Shown here: in pieces, positions 55,818 to 64,000 of the stretch
Position numbering within the stretch: position 1 is the stretch's first letter
Layout: each line of letters opens with the position of its first letter
NCBI RefSeq assembly: GCF_001676385.1
Contig: NZ_LYVJ01000004.1
Span: 186,001 to 250,000, forward strand
DNA length: 64,000 nucleotides
Origin: Stenotrophomonas maltophilia
GTDB taxonomy: Bacteria > Pseudomonadota > Gammaproteobacteria > Xanthomonadales > Xanthomonadaceae
Direction: 5' to 3'
Translations under genes and position numbers: made by a program
The notes under the pieces: generated by a model
The model's database searches: none
What the model was told of the DNA's origin: nothing
The model's input: the letters and a program-made list of their open reading frames with translations, nothing else

Positions 55818-57464
55818 ATGGCACTGACGCTCTCCAAGGACAGCCTGAACGCCGAGAAGGCCGGGCAATGGTTCGACCGCCTGCAGAGCCTGCAGGTCAC
55901 CCGTCGGCTGGGCCTGATGGCGATGATCGCGGTGGCGGTGGCGGCAGGCTTGTTCGTGTTCTTCTGGTCGCAGAAGCCGGGCATGGTCCCGCTGTACACC
56001 GGCCTGGACCAGAAGGCGACCGCTGAAGCGACCGACCTGCTGCGCGCCGCGCAGATTCCGTTCGCACTCGACTCCGCCACCGGGGGCATCACCGTGCCGG
56101 AAAAGAACCTGCACGATGCGCGCCTGAAGCTGGCCGGATCCGGCCTGACCGACAGCGGCAAGCTCGGCTTCGAACTGATGGAACGCGACCCGGGTTTCGG
56201 CGTCAGCCAGTTCGTGGAAAGCGCGCGCTACCAGCACGCACTGGAAACCGAGTTGTCGCGCACCATCAACACCCTGCGCCCGGTGCGCGATTCCCGGGTG
56301 CACCTGGCCATCCCCAAGCCCAGCGCCTTCACCCGACAGCGCGACGTCGCCAGCGCGTCGGTCACGCTGGAACTGCGCGGTGGCCAGCAGCTGGAGCGCA
56401 GCCAGGTCGACGCCATCGTGCATATGGTTGCCGCCAGCATCCCTGACCTGGCACCGGAGCGGGTGACCGTGGTCGACCAGAGCGGGCGCATGCTCAGCGT
56501 CAGCGACCCCAACAGCGAAGCGGCAGTCAATGCCGCCCAGTTCGAGCAGGTGCGCCGCCAGGAAACCTCGTTCAACCAGCGCATCCGCGAACTGCTGGAA
56601 CCGATGACCGGTCCCGGCCGGGTCAATCCGGAGGTCAGCGTCGACATGGATTTCTCGGTGACCGAGGAAGCCCGCGAGCTCTACAACGGTGAACCGCAGA
56701 AGCTGCGCAGCGAGCAGATGAGCGAGAACACCACCAGCACCCCGGGCCCGCAGGGCGTGCCTGGCGCAACCAGCAACAGCCCGCCGGGCCAGCAGGCCGC
56801 GCCGGCCACCGCGCAGGCGCCGACCGAAAGCAGCAGGAATGCGACCCGTAACTATGAGCTGGACCGCACGCTGCAGCACACCCGCCAGCCGGCCGGCCGC
56901 ATCAAGCGCGTATCGGTGGCGGTGCTGGTGGACAACGTGCCGCGTGCCGGTGCCGACGGCAAGGTCAGTCCGCAGCCGCTGTCGGCCGCGGAACTGACCC
57001 GCGTCGAGGCCCTGGTCAAGCAGGCCGTCGGTTTCAACGCCGAGCGTGGCGATACCGTGTCGGTGATGAACGCACCATTCGTGCGCGACACCACCCCGGT
57101 TGAAGGCCCGGCCTGGTGGGAACTGCCCTGGGTGCACGATGCCGGCCGCATGCTGCTTGGCGCGGTGGTGGTGCTGGCGCTGCTGTTCGGCGTGCTGCGC
57201 CCGGCGCTGCGGGCGATCACCGGCCAGAACAGGAAGGACGACATGCAGGCAATGGAACCGCAGGTCGCCGACGTGCAGCTGGTGGATGACGATGGCACTC
57301 CGCTGCCGGTGCTGGGCAACGACCGCGCGAGCCTGACCGGGCCGGACACCTTGGCCCTGCCGGTGGATTCATATGAGGAACGACTGAGGATGGCGCGTGA
57401 AGCCGTGAAGACCGACTCCAAGCGCGTGGCCCAGGTGGTCAAGGGTTGGGTGGCCAATGACTGA
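55818..57464 (+). CDS. fliF: Flagellar MS-ring protein FliF
   Basis: FliF forms the MS ring in the inner membrane, the base of the flagellum. The 548-residue protein has two spans (about 31-50, LMAMIAVAVAAGLFVFFW; about 440-460, LLGAVVVLALLFGVLRPAL), the ring-building domain (VPLYTGLDQKATAEATDLLR, RDPGFGVSQFVESARYQHAL) and the cytoplasmic FliG-binding tail. It overlaps fliG by 8 nt. Confidence 0.97.
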   Translation: MALTLSKDSLNAEKAGQWFDRLQSLQVTRRLGLMAMIAVAVAAGLFVFFWSQKPGMVPLYTGLDQKATAEATDLLRAAQIPFALDSATGGITVPEKNLHDARLKLAGSGLTDSGKLGFELMERDPGFGVSQFVESARYQHALETELSRTINTLRPVRDSRVHLAIPKPSAFTRQRDVASASVTLELRGGQQLERSQVDAIVHMVAASIPDLAPERVTVVDQSGRMLSVSDPNSEAAVNAAQFEQVRRQETSFNQRIRELLEPMTGPGRVNPEVSVDMDFSVTEEARELYNGEPQKLRSEQMSENTTSTPGPQGVPGATSNSPPGQQAAPATAQAPTESSRNATRNYELDRTLQHTRQPAGRIKRVSVAVLVDNVPRAGADGKVSPQPLSAAELTRVEALVKQAVGFNAERGDTVSVMNAPFVRDTTPVEGPAWWELPWVHDAGRMLLGAVVVLALLFGVLRPALRAITGQNRKDDMQAMEPQVADVQLVDDDGTPLPVLGNDRASLTGPDTLALPVDSYEERLRMAREAVKTDSKRVAQVVKGWVAND

Positions 57465-58458
57465 GGCACCCCTGACCGGCGTGCAGCGCGCTGCCGTGCT
57501 GTTGCTCTCCCTGGGCGAGCTGGATGCGGCCGAAGTGCTGCGCCACATGGAGCCCAAGGAGGTGCAGAAGATCGGCATCGCCATGGCGACCATGACCGAC
57601 ATCACCCGCGAGCAGGTGGAACGGGTAATGGACCAGTTCAGCCAGGAGCTGGGCTCGAAGACGTCGCTGGGCGTGGGCTCGGACGACTACATCCGCAACA
57701 TGCTGGTGCAGGCGCTGGGCAGCGAGAAGGCCGGCAACCTGATCGACCGCATCCTGCTCGGCCGCAACACCACCGGCCTGGATGCACTGAAGTGGATGGA
57801 CCCGCGGGCGGTGGCCGATCTGGTGCGCAACGAACATCCGCAGATCATCGCCATCGTGATGGCACACCTGGAAACCGACCAGGCCGCCGACGCGCTCAAG
57901 CTGCTGCCCGAGCGCACCCGCGTGGACGTGCTGTTGCGCATCGCCACCCTCGACGGCATTCCGCCGAACGCGCTCAACGAGCTCAACGAAATCATGGAGC
58001 GCCAGTTCGCCGGCAACCAGAACCTGAAGTCGTCGAACATCGGCGGCGTGCAGTGCGCGGCCAACATCCTCAACTTCATGGACAGCGGCCAGGACCAGGC
58101 GATCCTGGGCGAGATCGCGCGCATCGACGCGCCGCTGAGCAACCGCATCCAGGACCTGATGTTCGTGTTCGACGACCTGGTCGACCTGGACGACCGCGAG
58201 ATGCAGCTGGTGCTGCGCGAGGTCAGCGGCGAGCGCCTTGGCCTGGCCCTGCGTGGCGCCGACATCAAGGTGCGCGACAAGATCACCCGCAACATGTCGC
58301 AGCGCGCGGCGGAAATCCTGCTGGAAGACATGGAAGCCCGTGGCCCGGTGCGCCTGTCCGACGTGGAAGGGGCGCAGCGCGAAATCCTGGCCATCGTCAA
58401 GCGCATGGCCGATGAAGGCACGGTCACCCTCGGTGGCAGCGCGGAGGCCATGCTGTGA
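57457..58458 (+). CDS. fliG: Flagellar motor switch protein FliG
   Basis: FliG is the rotor protein that meets the stator. The 333-residue protein has GVQRAAVLLLSLGELDAAEV at the start, the EHPQ motif (NEHPQIIAIVMAHL), and the C-terminal torque helix with charged residues (LVDLDDREMQLVLREV, NMSQRAAEILLEDMEARG). Its ATG lies inside fliF. Confidence 0.97.
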   Translation: MTEAPLTGVQRAAVLLLSLGELDAAEVLRHMEPKEVQKIGIAMATMTDITREQVERVMDQFSQELGSKTSLGVGSDDYIRNMLVQALGSEKAGNLIDRILLGRNTTGLDALKWMDPRAVADLVRNEHPQIIAIVMAHLETDQAADALKLLPERTRVDVLLRIATLDGIPPNALNELNEIMERQFAGNQNLKSSNIGGVQCAANILNFMDSGQDQAILGEIARIDAPLSNRIQDLMFVFDDLVDLDDREMQLVLREVSGERLGLALRGADIKVRDKITRNMSQRAAEILLEDMEARGPVRLSDVEGAQREILAIVKRMADEGTVTLGGSAEAML

Positions 58459-59096
58459 GCAACGTTGTGCGCTGGCTCGCCCCGGACCTGCTGGCCCAGC
58501 CCGAACCGCTGCTGGAGCACGAGGACGCGTTCGAACCCACCGAGCCGGACCCGGAGCACGTGCCGGAGCCGCCGCTGCAACTGCCCACCCTGGAGGAGAT
58601 CCAGGCGATCCAGGACAGCGCCGAGAAGGAAGGGTTCGAGCATGGCCACGCCGAGGGCTACGGCCAGGGCCAGGCCGAGGTGCGTCGCCTCGCAGCACAG
58701 ATCGAGGGCATCCTCGACAACTTCAGCCGGCCGCTGGTGAGGCTGGAGAACGAAGTGGTCGGTGCACTTGGCGAACTGGCGGTGCGCATCGCCGGGGCGC
58801 TGGTCGGTCGCGCCTATGAGGCCGACCCGGCACTGTTGGCGCAGCTGGTCGGTGAAGCGATCGACGCGGTAGGCGGCAGCAACCGCGAGGTCGAGGTGCG
58901 CCTGCATCCGGACGACATCGCCGCCCTCGCCCCGCTGCTGACCCTGTCGCCGCAGCAGCGCCTGGTGCCCGATACCAGCCTCAGCCGTGGCGACCTGCGC
59001 GTGCACGCCGAGGCCGTGCGCATCGACGGCACCCTGGAGGCCCGCCTGCGCGGCGCGCTCGATGCGGTGATCCGCCAGGCCGGAGCCACCGCATGA
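58455..59096 (+). CDS. fliH: Flagellar assembly protein FliH
   Basis: FliH regulates the export ATPase FliI. The 213-residue protein has an acidic, Pro-rich N-terminus, the Gly-repeat helix typical of FliH (GFEHGHAEGYGQGQAEV) and a C-terminal ATPase-delta-like domain. The start is a GTG at 58455 that overlaps the fliG stop. Confidence 0.94.
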   Translation: MSNVVRWLAPDLLAQPEPLLEHEDAFEPTEPDPEHVPEPPLQLPTLEEIQAIQDSAEKEGFEHGHAEGYGQGQAEVRRLAAQIEGILDNFSRPLVRLENEVVGALGELAVRIAGALVGRAYEADPALLAQLVGEAIDAVGGSNREVEVRLHPDDIAALAPLLTLSPQQRLVPDTSLSRGDLRVHAEAVRIDGTLEARLRGALDAVIRQAGATA

Positions 59097-60478
59097 CCGC
59101 CGGACCGCAACTGACGCCGCCACCCGCCGACTGGGCCATCGCCCGCAACCTGCGGCTGGCGCGTCGCCTGGACGGCCTGCGCGTGGATACCGCGCATGGC
59201 CGCGGCCTGATCCGCGAAGGCGTGCTGCGCCGCGCGGTCGGGCTGACCCTGGAAGCGGTCGGCTGCGAGGCACCGCTGGGTGCCAGCTGCAAGGTCGAAG
59301 TGGTTGATGGCGGCTGGGTCGATGCCGAAGTGGTCGGTTTCGCCGGCGAGCGAACCTACCTGATGCCCAGCGCCGAACTGCACGGCCTGTTGCCCAACGC
59401 CCGGGTGGTGCCGTCGGCGCGCCGCGGTGGCGTGGAAGTGGGCGAAGGCCTGCTTGGCCGCGTCATCGACAGCGATGGCGTGCCGCTGGACGGCAAGGGC
59501 CCGATCCGCGCCGAGGGCCACGTCGGCATGGCCGGCGTGTCGATCAATCCACTGGCACGCGAACCGATCACCCAGCCGCTGGACGTGGGGGTGCGCGCCA
59601 TCAACGCGCTGCTGCCGATCGGTCGTGGCCAGCGTGTGGGCCTGTTTGCCGGCTCCGGCGTCGGCAAGTCGACGCTGCTGGGCATGATGACCCGCTATAC
59701 CGCCGCCGACGTGATCGTGGTCGGCCTGATCGGCGAACGTGGACGCGAAGTTCGCGATTTCGTCGAGACCACGCTGGGCGAGGAAGGCCTGCGCCGAGCG
59801 GTGGTGGTCGCCAGCCCGGCCGACCGTCCGCCGCTGGCGCGCCTGCATGGCGCCTATCGCGCCACCGCGATCGCCGAATGGTTCCGCGACCAGGGCCTGA
59901 ACGTGCTGCTGCTGATGGATTCACTGACCCGTTTTGCCCAGGCCCAGCGCGAGATCGGCCTGTCGGTCGGCGAACCGCCCACGACCCGCGGCTATCCGCC
60001 GTCGGTGTTCGCCAAGCTGCCGGCGCTGGTCGAGCGCGCTGGCAACGGCGCCAAGGGCCGTGGCTCGATCACCGCGTTCTATACGGTACTGACCGAGGGC
60101 GATGATCCACAGGATCCGATCGCCGACGCCGCGCGCGCCATCCTGGATGGCCACATCCTGCTCTCGCGGCGCGTGGCCGACAGCGGCTTGTACCCGGCCA
60201 TCGACGTTGAATCGTCGGTCAGCCGCGTGGTCACCGAAATCGCCGACGAACCGTGGCGCCTGCGCATCCGCAAGCTGAAGCGGCTGGTCTCGGCCTACTC
60301 GGCCAACCGGGACCTGATCGCCATCGGTGCCTACCAGCGCGGCAACGACGCGGCCACCGACGAAGCCCTGGAACGCTGGCCGGAAATCATGGAGTTCCTC
60401 GGCCAGGACGTTGCCAAGGCCGCAGATCTCCCGCACAGCCAGGCGGCGCTGCAGCGCCTGGTGGAACATGAGAGTTGA
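59093..60478 (+). CDS. fliI: Flagellum-specific ATPase FliI
   Basis: FliI powers flagellar export. The 461-residue protein is F1-beta-like: Walker A GSGVGKST (187-194), Walker B VLLLMDSLTRFAQ, and the export-ATPase signature PPTTRGYPPSVFAKLPALVE. It overlaps fliH. Confidence 0.97.
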   Translation: MTAGPQLTPPPADWAIARNLRLARRLDGLRVDTAHGRGLIREGVLRRAVGLTLEAVGCEAPLGASCKVEVVDGGWVDAEVVGFAGERTYLMPSAELHGLLPNARVVPSARRGGVEVGEGLLGRVIDSDGVPLDGKGPIRAEGHVGMAGVSINPLAREPITQPLDVGVRAINALLPIGRGQRVGLFAGSGVGKSTLLGMMTRYTAADVIVVGLIGERGREVRDFVETTLGEEGLRRAVVVASPADRPPLARLHGAYRATAIAEWFRDQGLNVLLLMDSLTRFAQAQREIGLSVGEPPTTRGYPPSVFAKLPALVERAGNGAKGRGSITAFYTVLTEGDDPQDPIADAARAILDGHILLSRRVADSGLYPAIDVESSVSRVVTEIADEPWRLRIRKLKRLVSAYSANRDLIAIGAYQRGNDAATDEALERWPEIMEFLGQDVAKAADLPHSQAALQRLVEHES

Positions 60479-60481
60479 GCC

Positions 60482-60949
60482 ATGAACCAGTCCAAGCGCA
60501 TCGATCCCCTGCTCAAGCGGGCCCAGGAACACGAGGACGCGGTCGCCCGCGACCTGGCCGAACGCCAGCGCGTGCTCGACACCCATCTGTCGCGCCTGGA
60601 CGAACTGCGCCGCTATGCCGAGGAGTACGCCAACGCCCAGATGGCAGCGACCAGCCCGGCACAGCTGCTGAACCGCCGCGCGTTCCTCGACCGCCTCGAC
60701 AGTGCGGTCGAACAGCAGCAGGCCACGGTCAACGGCAACCGCGAAAAGGTGGAGGCCGAGCGCGCCCGCCTGATCCTGGCCAGCCGTGACAAGGCGGTGC
60801 TGGAACAGCTGGCCGCCAGCTACCGCGCACAGGAGAAGGTGGTGACCGACCGTCGCGACCAGCGCGAGATGGACGACATTGGTGCGCGGCGTGCACGCCT
60901 GGCGCAGGCCGAAGACCAGGACGGCGCCGAGCAGGGAGGCCGCTCGTGA
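60482..60949 (+). CDS. fliJ: Flagellar export protein FliJ
   Basis: FliJ is the coiled-coil stalk of the export ATPase. The 155-residue protein is nearly all charged helix (LLKRAQEHEDAVARDLAERQ, RRYAEEYANAQMAATSPAQL), the size and make-up expected between fliI and fliK. Its stop overlaps the fliK ATG. Confidence 0.93.
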   Translation: MNQSKRIDPLLKRAQEHEDAVARDLAERQRVLDTHLSRLDELRRYAEEYANAQMAATSPAQLLNRRAFLDRLDSAVEQQQATVNGNREKVEAERARLILASRDKAVLEQLAASYRAQEKVVTDRRDQREMDDIGARRARLAQAEDQDGAEQGGRS

Positions 60950-62127
60950 TGCCCGCCCCGCTCGCCGGCAGTGCCAACACGGCCACGCCCGCCACCAGCA
61001 ACAATGCCGCGCGTGCCCCACGCAGCGACAGCGGCAAGGACTTCAGCCAGCTGCTGCAGGGCGACGCGCCCACGGCACCCGGCCCCGCCAGCGGCGCCGC
61101 TCCGCCGACACCGCCCCCCTCTTCCACGCCGGGCCAGCCGTCGACCGCCAGCAGCGACGGCCAGGCACCGGGCGAACGTAACGTGGACGCCGAGGCGACA
61201 ACGGCTGAGACGCCGCCGCTGCCGCCCGCTGCCGTGGCCCCGGCTGGACCCGGCACCGACAAGGACAAGCCCGCCGCGACCGAGGACGCCCCGTGGCCTC
61301 CGTTCGGCCTCGCCGGCCTGGTGCTGGCGACGCCCACGGCTGCCGATCCGGTCGCCGCTCAATTCACAGCATCTGCGCCATCGCTGGACAGCGATGGCAC
61401 GGCGCGGGTGGCTACACCCGCAACGAACTCGGCACTGCCTGCAGCCGCCCCGGCAACCGCAACCGCCGCCCCACCCGCGGCGGCCGACAGCAGGCCGGCG
61501 GCGAACAACGCTGGCGATGCCACCGCGCTGCCATTGCCGGAGATGATCCTGCCCGGCAGGCACAGCGAGCGTGGCGAGGGTAGCGATCCGGCCACGGCCG
61601 GGGACCGCCTCACCGCACCGCTGCTGCATGCCCCGGGTGCGGCGGCCGTACAGGACCTGAAGGCCGCGCTCGCCACCGGCAATGCCATCTTCAATGGCGA
61701 ACCCACGCCGAAGCCGGTGCTGGGTGACGAAGGCTTCGACCAGGCCATCGGCGCTCGCCTGGGCTGGCTGGCCGAGCAGAAGATCGGCCACGCCCACATC
61801 CGACTGAGCCCGGATGACATGGGCCCGGTCGACGTGCGCCTGCAGTTGAACGGCGACAAGGTGCACGCCAGCTTCAGCAGCCCGCACGTGGAGGTGCGCC
61901 AGGCGCTGGAAGGCAGCCTGCCACGCCTGCGCGAGCTGCTGGGCGAACAGGGCTTCCAGCTGGCCCACGCCGATGTCGGCCACCAGGCACCCGGCGGTGA
62001 TGGCAACGCGCCGGGACGGCCCGGTGGCGGCGGCATGCCCGGCGACGGAGAACCGACGCCGGGCGACAGCAGTGTGTCGTCCGCGCAGTTGATCCGCCAG
62101 CGCGGATTGCTGGACGCGTACGCCTGA
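60949..62127 (+). CDS. fliK: Flagellar hook-length control protein FliK
   Basis: FliK measures hook length and switches export specificity. The 392-residue protein has a long Ala/Pro/Thr-rich, probably unfolded ruler region (to about 230) and the conserved C-terminal domain (HAHIRLSPDDMGPVDVRLQL, VHASFSSPHVEVRQAL, ELLGEQGFQLAHADV). I use ATG 60949, which overlaps the fliJ stop; a GTG sits 3 nt before it. Confidence 0.92.
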   Translation: MPAPLAGSANTATPATSNNAARAPRSDSGKDFSQLLQGDAPTAPGPASGAAPPTPPPSSTPGQPSTASSDGQAPGERNVDAEATTAETPPLPPAAVAPAGPGTDKDKPAATEDAPWPPFGLAGLVLATPTAADPVAAQFTASAPSLDSDGTARVATPATNSALPAAAPATATAAPPAAADSRPAANNAGDATALPLPEMILPGRHSERGEGSDPATAGDRLTAPLLHAPGAAAVQDLKAALATGNAIFNGEPTPKPVLGDEGFDQAIGARLGWLAEQKIGHAHIRLSPDDMGPVDVRLQLNGDKVHASFSSPHVEVRQALEGSLPRLRELLGEQGFQLAHADVGHQAPGGDGNAPGRPGGGGMPGDGEPTPGDSSVSSAQLIRQRGLLDAYA

Positions 62128-62167
62128 CAGGCGCGCCAAGTAGGGTTCGCCCCTGCCAGTATCGCGT

Positions 62168-62193
62168 TGGTGGGTGCGGAGCTTGCTCCGCAC
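62168..62193 (-). repeat. CCACCA-tailed palindrome, inverted copy
   Basis: On the minus strand GTGCGGAGC-AA-GCTCCGCAC followed by CCACCA: same plan as at 3504, 21253 and 55199 with a different stem. It lies between fliK and the fliL promoter. Confidence 0.7.
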
Positions 62194-62242
62194 GGCCCCA
62201 CCGGCACCCCGACGGAATTCCGCCGCACCCCTCTGCCCTGCG

Positions 62243-62258
62243 TTCGGCACGCCCCTTG
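62243..62258 (+). promoter_or_regulatory. Sigma-54 promoter of fliL
   Basis: CGGCAC (62243-62248), 5 nt, TTGCA (62254-62258), one mismatch from consensus and the same -24 variant as at fliE. It is 37 nt before fliL. Confidence 0.78.
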
Positions 62259-62295
62259 CATATCCCGGTGAAGCAACCCTCAGGAGCTTCACCCC

Positions 62296-62811
62296 GTGGC
62301 CGCAGCCGCTGAAAAAACCAAGAAGACCGCCGAGAAGGACAAGGCCGCCAAGCCGCGCAGTCCGATCCTGATCACCGCACTGGTCGCCGTGCTCGCCGCC
62401 GCGGCGGCCGGTGGCGGCGTCTGGTTCTTCACCCAGTCCAAGCACGACGACAAGAGCGCACAGGCCCCGAAGACGGCCGCCACGCCCGCACCGGCCCAGT
62501 ATTTCGCGCTGGACCCGGCCTTCGTGGTCAACCTCAACGGCCCGATCGACGGCCCGCGCTACCTGCAGCTGGAAGTGCAGCTGATGACCCGCGACCCGCT
62601 GGCGCTGGAGGCGATCAAGACGCATGCGCCGGCCATCCGCGCTCGCCTGCTGATGCTGTTCTCGCAGGTCAGCCCCGACCAGATCGCCGACGTCGCCGGC
62701 AAGCAGAAGCTGCAGGCCGCGTCGCTGGCCGAGGTGCAGAAGGTGCTCAAGGCCGAGACCGGCAGCAATGGCGCCGACGATCTGTTGTTCACCAGCTTCG
62801 TGACCCAGTAA
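62296..62811 (+). CDS. fliL: Flagellar basal body-associated protein FliL
   Basis: FliL sits around the stator and rotor and helps torque. The 171-residue protein has a Lys-rich cytoplasmic N-terminus, one span (ILITALVAVLAAAAAGGGVW) and the periplasmic FliL domain (YFALDPAFVVNLNGPIDGPR, YLQLEVQLMTRDPLALEAIK). The start is a GTG at 62296 with AGGAG upstream. It starts the next operon, fliLMN and onward. Confidence 0.95.
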   Translation: MAAAAEKTKKTAEKDKAAKPRSPILITALVAVLAAAAAGGGVWFFTQSKHDDKSAQAPKTAATPAPAQYFALDPAFVVNLNGPIDGPRYLQLEVQLMTRDPLALEAIKTHAPAIRARLLMLFSQVSPDQIADVAGKQKLQAASLAEVQKVLKAETGSNGADDLLFTSFVTQ

Positions 62812-62821
62812 GGGCCCGCCG

Positions 62822-63826
62822 ATGAATGACCTGCTGTCCCAGGACGAGATCGATGCCCTGCTCCATGGCGTGGACAGCGGCGCGGTCGAAACCGAACCGG
62901 AACCGCCGTCAGGCGAGGCCCGCTCGTATGACTTCGCCAGCCAGGACCGCATCATCCGCGGTCGCATGCCGACCCTGGAGATGGTCCACGAGCGCTTCGC
63001 GCGCCTGTGGCGCATCGGCCTGTTCAACCTGATCCGCCGCTCGGCCGAGCTGTCGGTGCGCGGCATCGAGCTGATCAAGTTCAACGACTACATGCACTCG
63101 CTGTATGTGCCGACCAACCTGAACCTGATCCGCTTCAAGCCACTGCGCGGCACCGGCCTGATCGTATTCGAGCCGACCCTGGTATTCGCCATCGTCGACA
63201 ACTTCTTCGGCGGTGACGGGCGCTACCCCACCCGCATCGAAGGCCGCGAGTTCACCGCCACCGAAATGCGGGTGATCCACCTGCTGCTGAAGCAGACCTT
63301 CGCCGACCTGCGCGAGGCCTGGGCGCCGGTGATGGACGTCGACTTCGAGTACATCAACTCGGAGATCAACCCACACTTCGCCAACATCGTGACCCCGCGC
63401 GAGTACGTGGTGGTGTGCCGGCTGCACGTCGAACTCGACGGCGGTGGCGGCGACATCCACGTCACCCTGCCGTACTCGATGCTGGAGCCGATCCGCGAAC
63501 TGCTCGACGCCGGCATCCAGAGCGACCGCAACGACCGCGACGAAAGCTGGGGCCGGACCCTGCGCGAGCAGCTCAACATCGCCGAAGTGACCTTGTCCAG
63601 CGTGCTGGCCAGCAAGCGCATGACCCTGCGCGACCTGACCCGGCTGAAGGTTGGCGATGTACTGCCGATCGAGCTGAACCCGCAGGTGCCGCTGTGCGTG
63701 GAGAACATCCCGGTGTTCACCGGCGAATTCGGCATCGCCAACGGCATGAACGCCGTGAAGATCACCGCTACCCATCCGCCGGGCAGCCGCCCGCGCGTAC
63801 CCGTCATCCAGGAAGACCCGCAATGA
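62822..63826 (+). CDS. fliM: Flagellar motor switch protein FliM
   Basis: FliM binds phosphorylated CheY and controls rotation direction. The 334-residue protein begins with the CheY-P-binding motif LLSQDEIDALLHGVD and continues with the GGDGRYPT loop (NFFGGDGRYPTRIEGREFTA) and the C-terminal FliN-like domain (LTRLKVGDVLPIELNPQVPL). Its stop overlaps fliN. Confidence 0.97.
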   Translation: MNDLLSQDEIDALLHGVDSGAVETEPEPPSGEARSYDFASQDRIIRGRMPTLEMVHERFARLWRIGLFNLIRRSAELSVRGIELIKFNDYMHSLYVPTNLNLIRFKPLRGTGLIVFEPTLVFAIVDNFFGGDGRYPTRIEGREFTATEMRVIHLLLKQTFADLREAWAPVMDVDFEYINSEINPHFANIVTPREYVVVCRLHVELDGGGGDIHVTLPYSMLEPIRELLDAGIQSDRNDRDESWGRTLREQLNIAEVTLSSVLASKRMTLRDLTRLKVGDVLPIELNPQVPLCVENIPVFTGEFGIANGMNAVKITATHPPGSRPRVPVIQEDPQ

Positions 63827-64000
63827 ACGATATCGACGCCCTCGAACCGACCCCGGCCCAGTTCAGCAGCCTGCAGGCCGATGAGGCCAACGGCCCGGAC
63901 CTGAACCTGGACGTGATCCTCGATGTGCCGGTGACCCTGTCGCTGGAAGTCGGTCGTGCACGCCTGCCGATCCGCAACCTGCTGCAGCTCAACCAGGGCT
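63823..64000 (+). CDS. fliN: Flagellar motor switch protein FliN, N-terminal part (cut by window edge)
   Basis: Fifty-nine codons are visible. After a variable start (MNDIDALEPTPAQFSSLQAD) comes the beginning of the FliN/SpoA domain (LNLDVILDVPVTLSLEVGRA, RLPIRNLLQLNQG). The ATG lies inside the fliM stop. The rest of the C ring and export genes should follow to the right. Confidence 0.95.
   Translation, partial: MNDIDALEPTPAQFSSLQADEANGPDLNLDVILDVPVTLSLEVGRARLPIRNLLQLNQG

Overview
The window looks like chromosomal DNA of a gammaproteobacterium of the Xanthomonadaceae, most likely the Stenotrophomonas maltophilia complex. The evidence is the high GC content, the many short GTAG-headed palindromes typical of S. 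maltophilia (SMAG-type REP elements), the gene neighbourhoods (ftsK-lolA-rarA, nudJ-mnmA-hflD, aat/infA/clpA/clpS), and a Xanthomonas-like flagellar locus with rpoN2-vemR-fleQ inside it. I see no rRNA, tRNA, CRISPR array, prophage or insertion sequence.

Positions 1-21,200 hold mostly housekeeping genes. There is a cut-off lipoprotein gene, a putative iron-regulated secreted esterase, a small secreted protein, then rarA, lolA and ftsK on the minus strand. trxB, a FemAB/GNAT-like protein, a zinc-finger-like DUF1963-type protein, aat, infA, clpA, a streptomycin/hydroxyurea-type kinase, clpS and a YbjN-like secreted protein follow. Next are the nudJ-mnmA-hflD operon, a HAMP-less methyl-accepting protein with a good sigma-28 promoter, and three small unknown genes.

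Positions 21,300-29,400 are a signalling block: a PAS-GGDEF-EAL protein, a PAS/HisKA_3 sensor kinase directly followed by a GGDEF-EAL-REC protein, and a second sensor kinase. This layout resembles the ravS/ravR/ravA genes of Xanthomonas next to the flagellar genes. Here the EAL domain of the RavR-like protein has lost residues normally needed for catalysis.

Positions 29,450-64,000 are one almost continuous flagellar locus: flgN-flgM and flgA (minus), cheV, flgBCDEFGHIJKL, three tandem flagellin genes, fliD-fliS-fliT-like-pilZ, a LuxR-type response regulator, rpoN2-vemR-fleQ, an unknown secreted protein, fliEFGHIJK, and fliLM plus the start of fliN, cut by the window edge. Sigma-54 (-24/-12) sites can be read before flgA, flgB, flgG, fliD, fliE and fliL. 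Sigma-28 sites can be read before flgM, cheV, fliC1 (two), fliS and the distant chemoreceptor gene. This supports the order FleQ/RpoN2 first, basal body and hook next, and FliA-dependent late genes last, with FlgM as the checkpoint.

Three families of short palindromes punctuate the intergenic spaces. Several genes end inside the GTAG head of such a repeat. Several genes (rarA, aat, clpS, cheV, possibly the FemAB-like gene) have a promoter -10 element 6-7 nt before the start codon, which suggests leaderless mRNAs.
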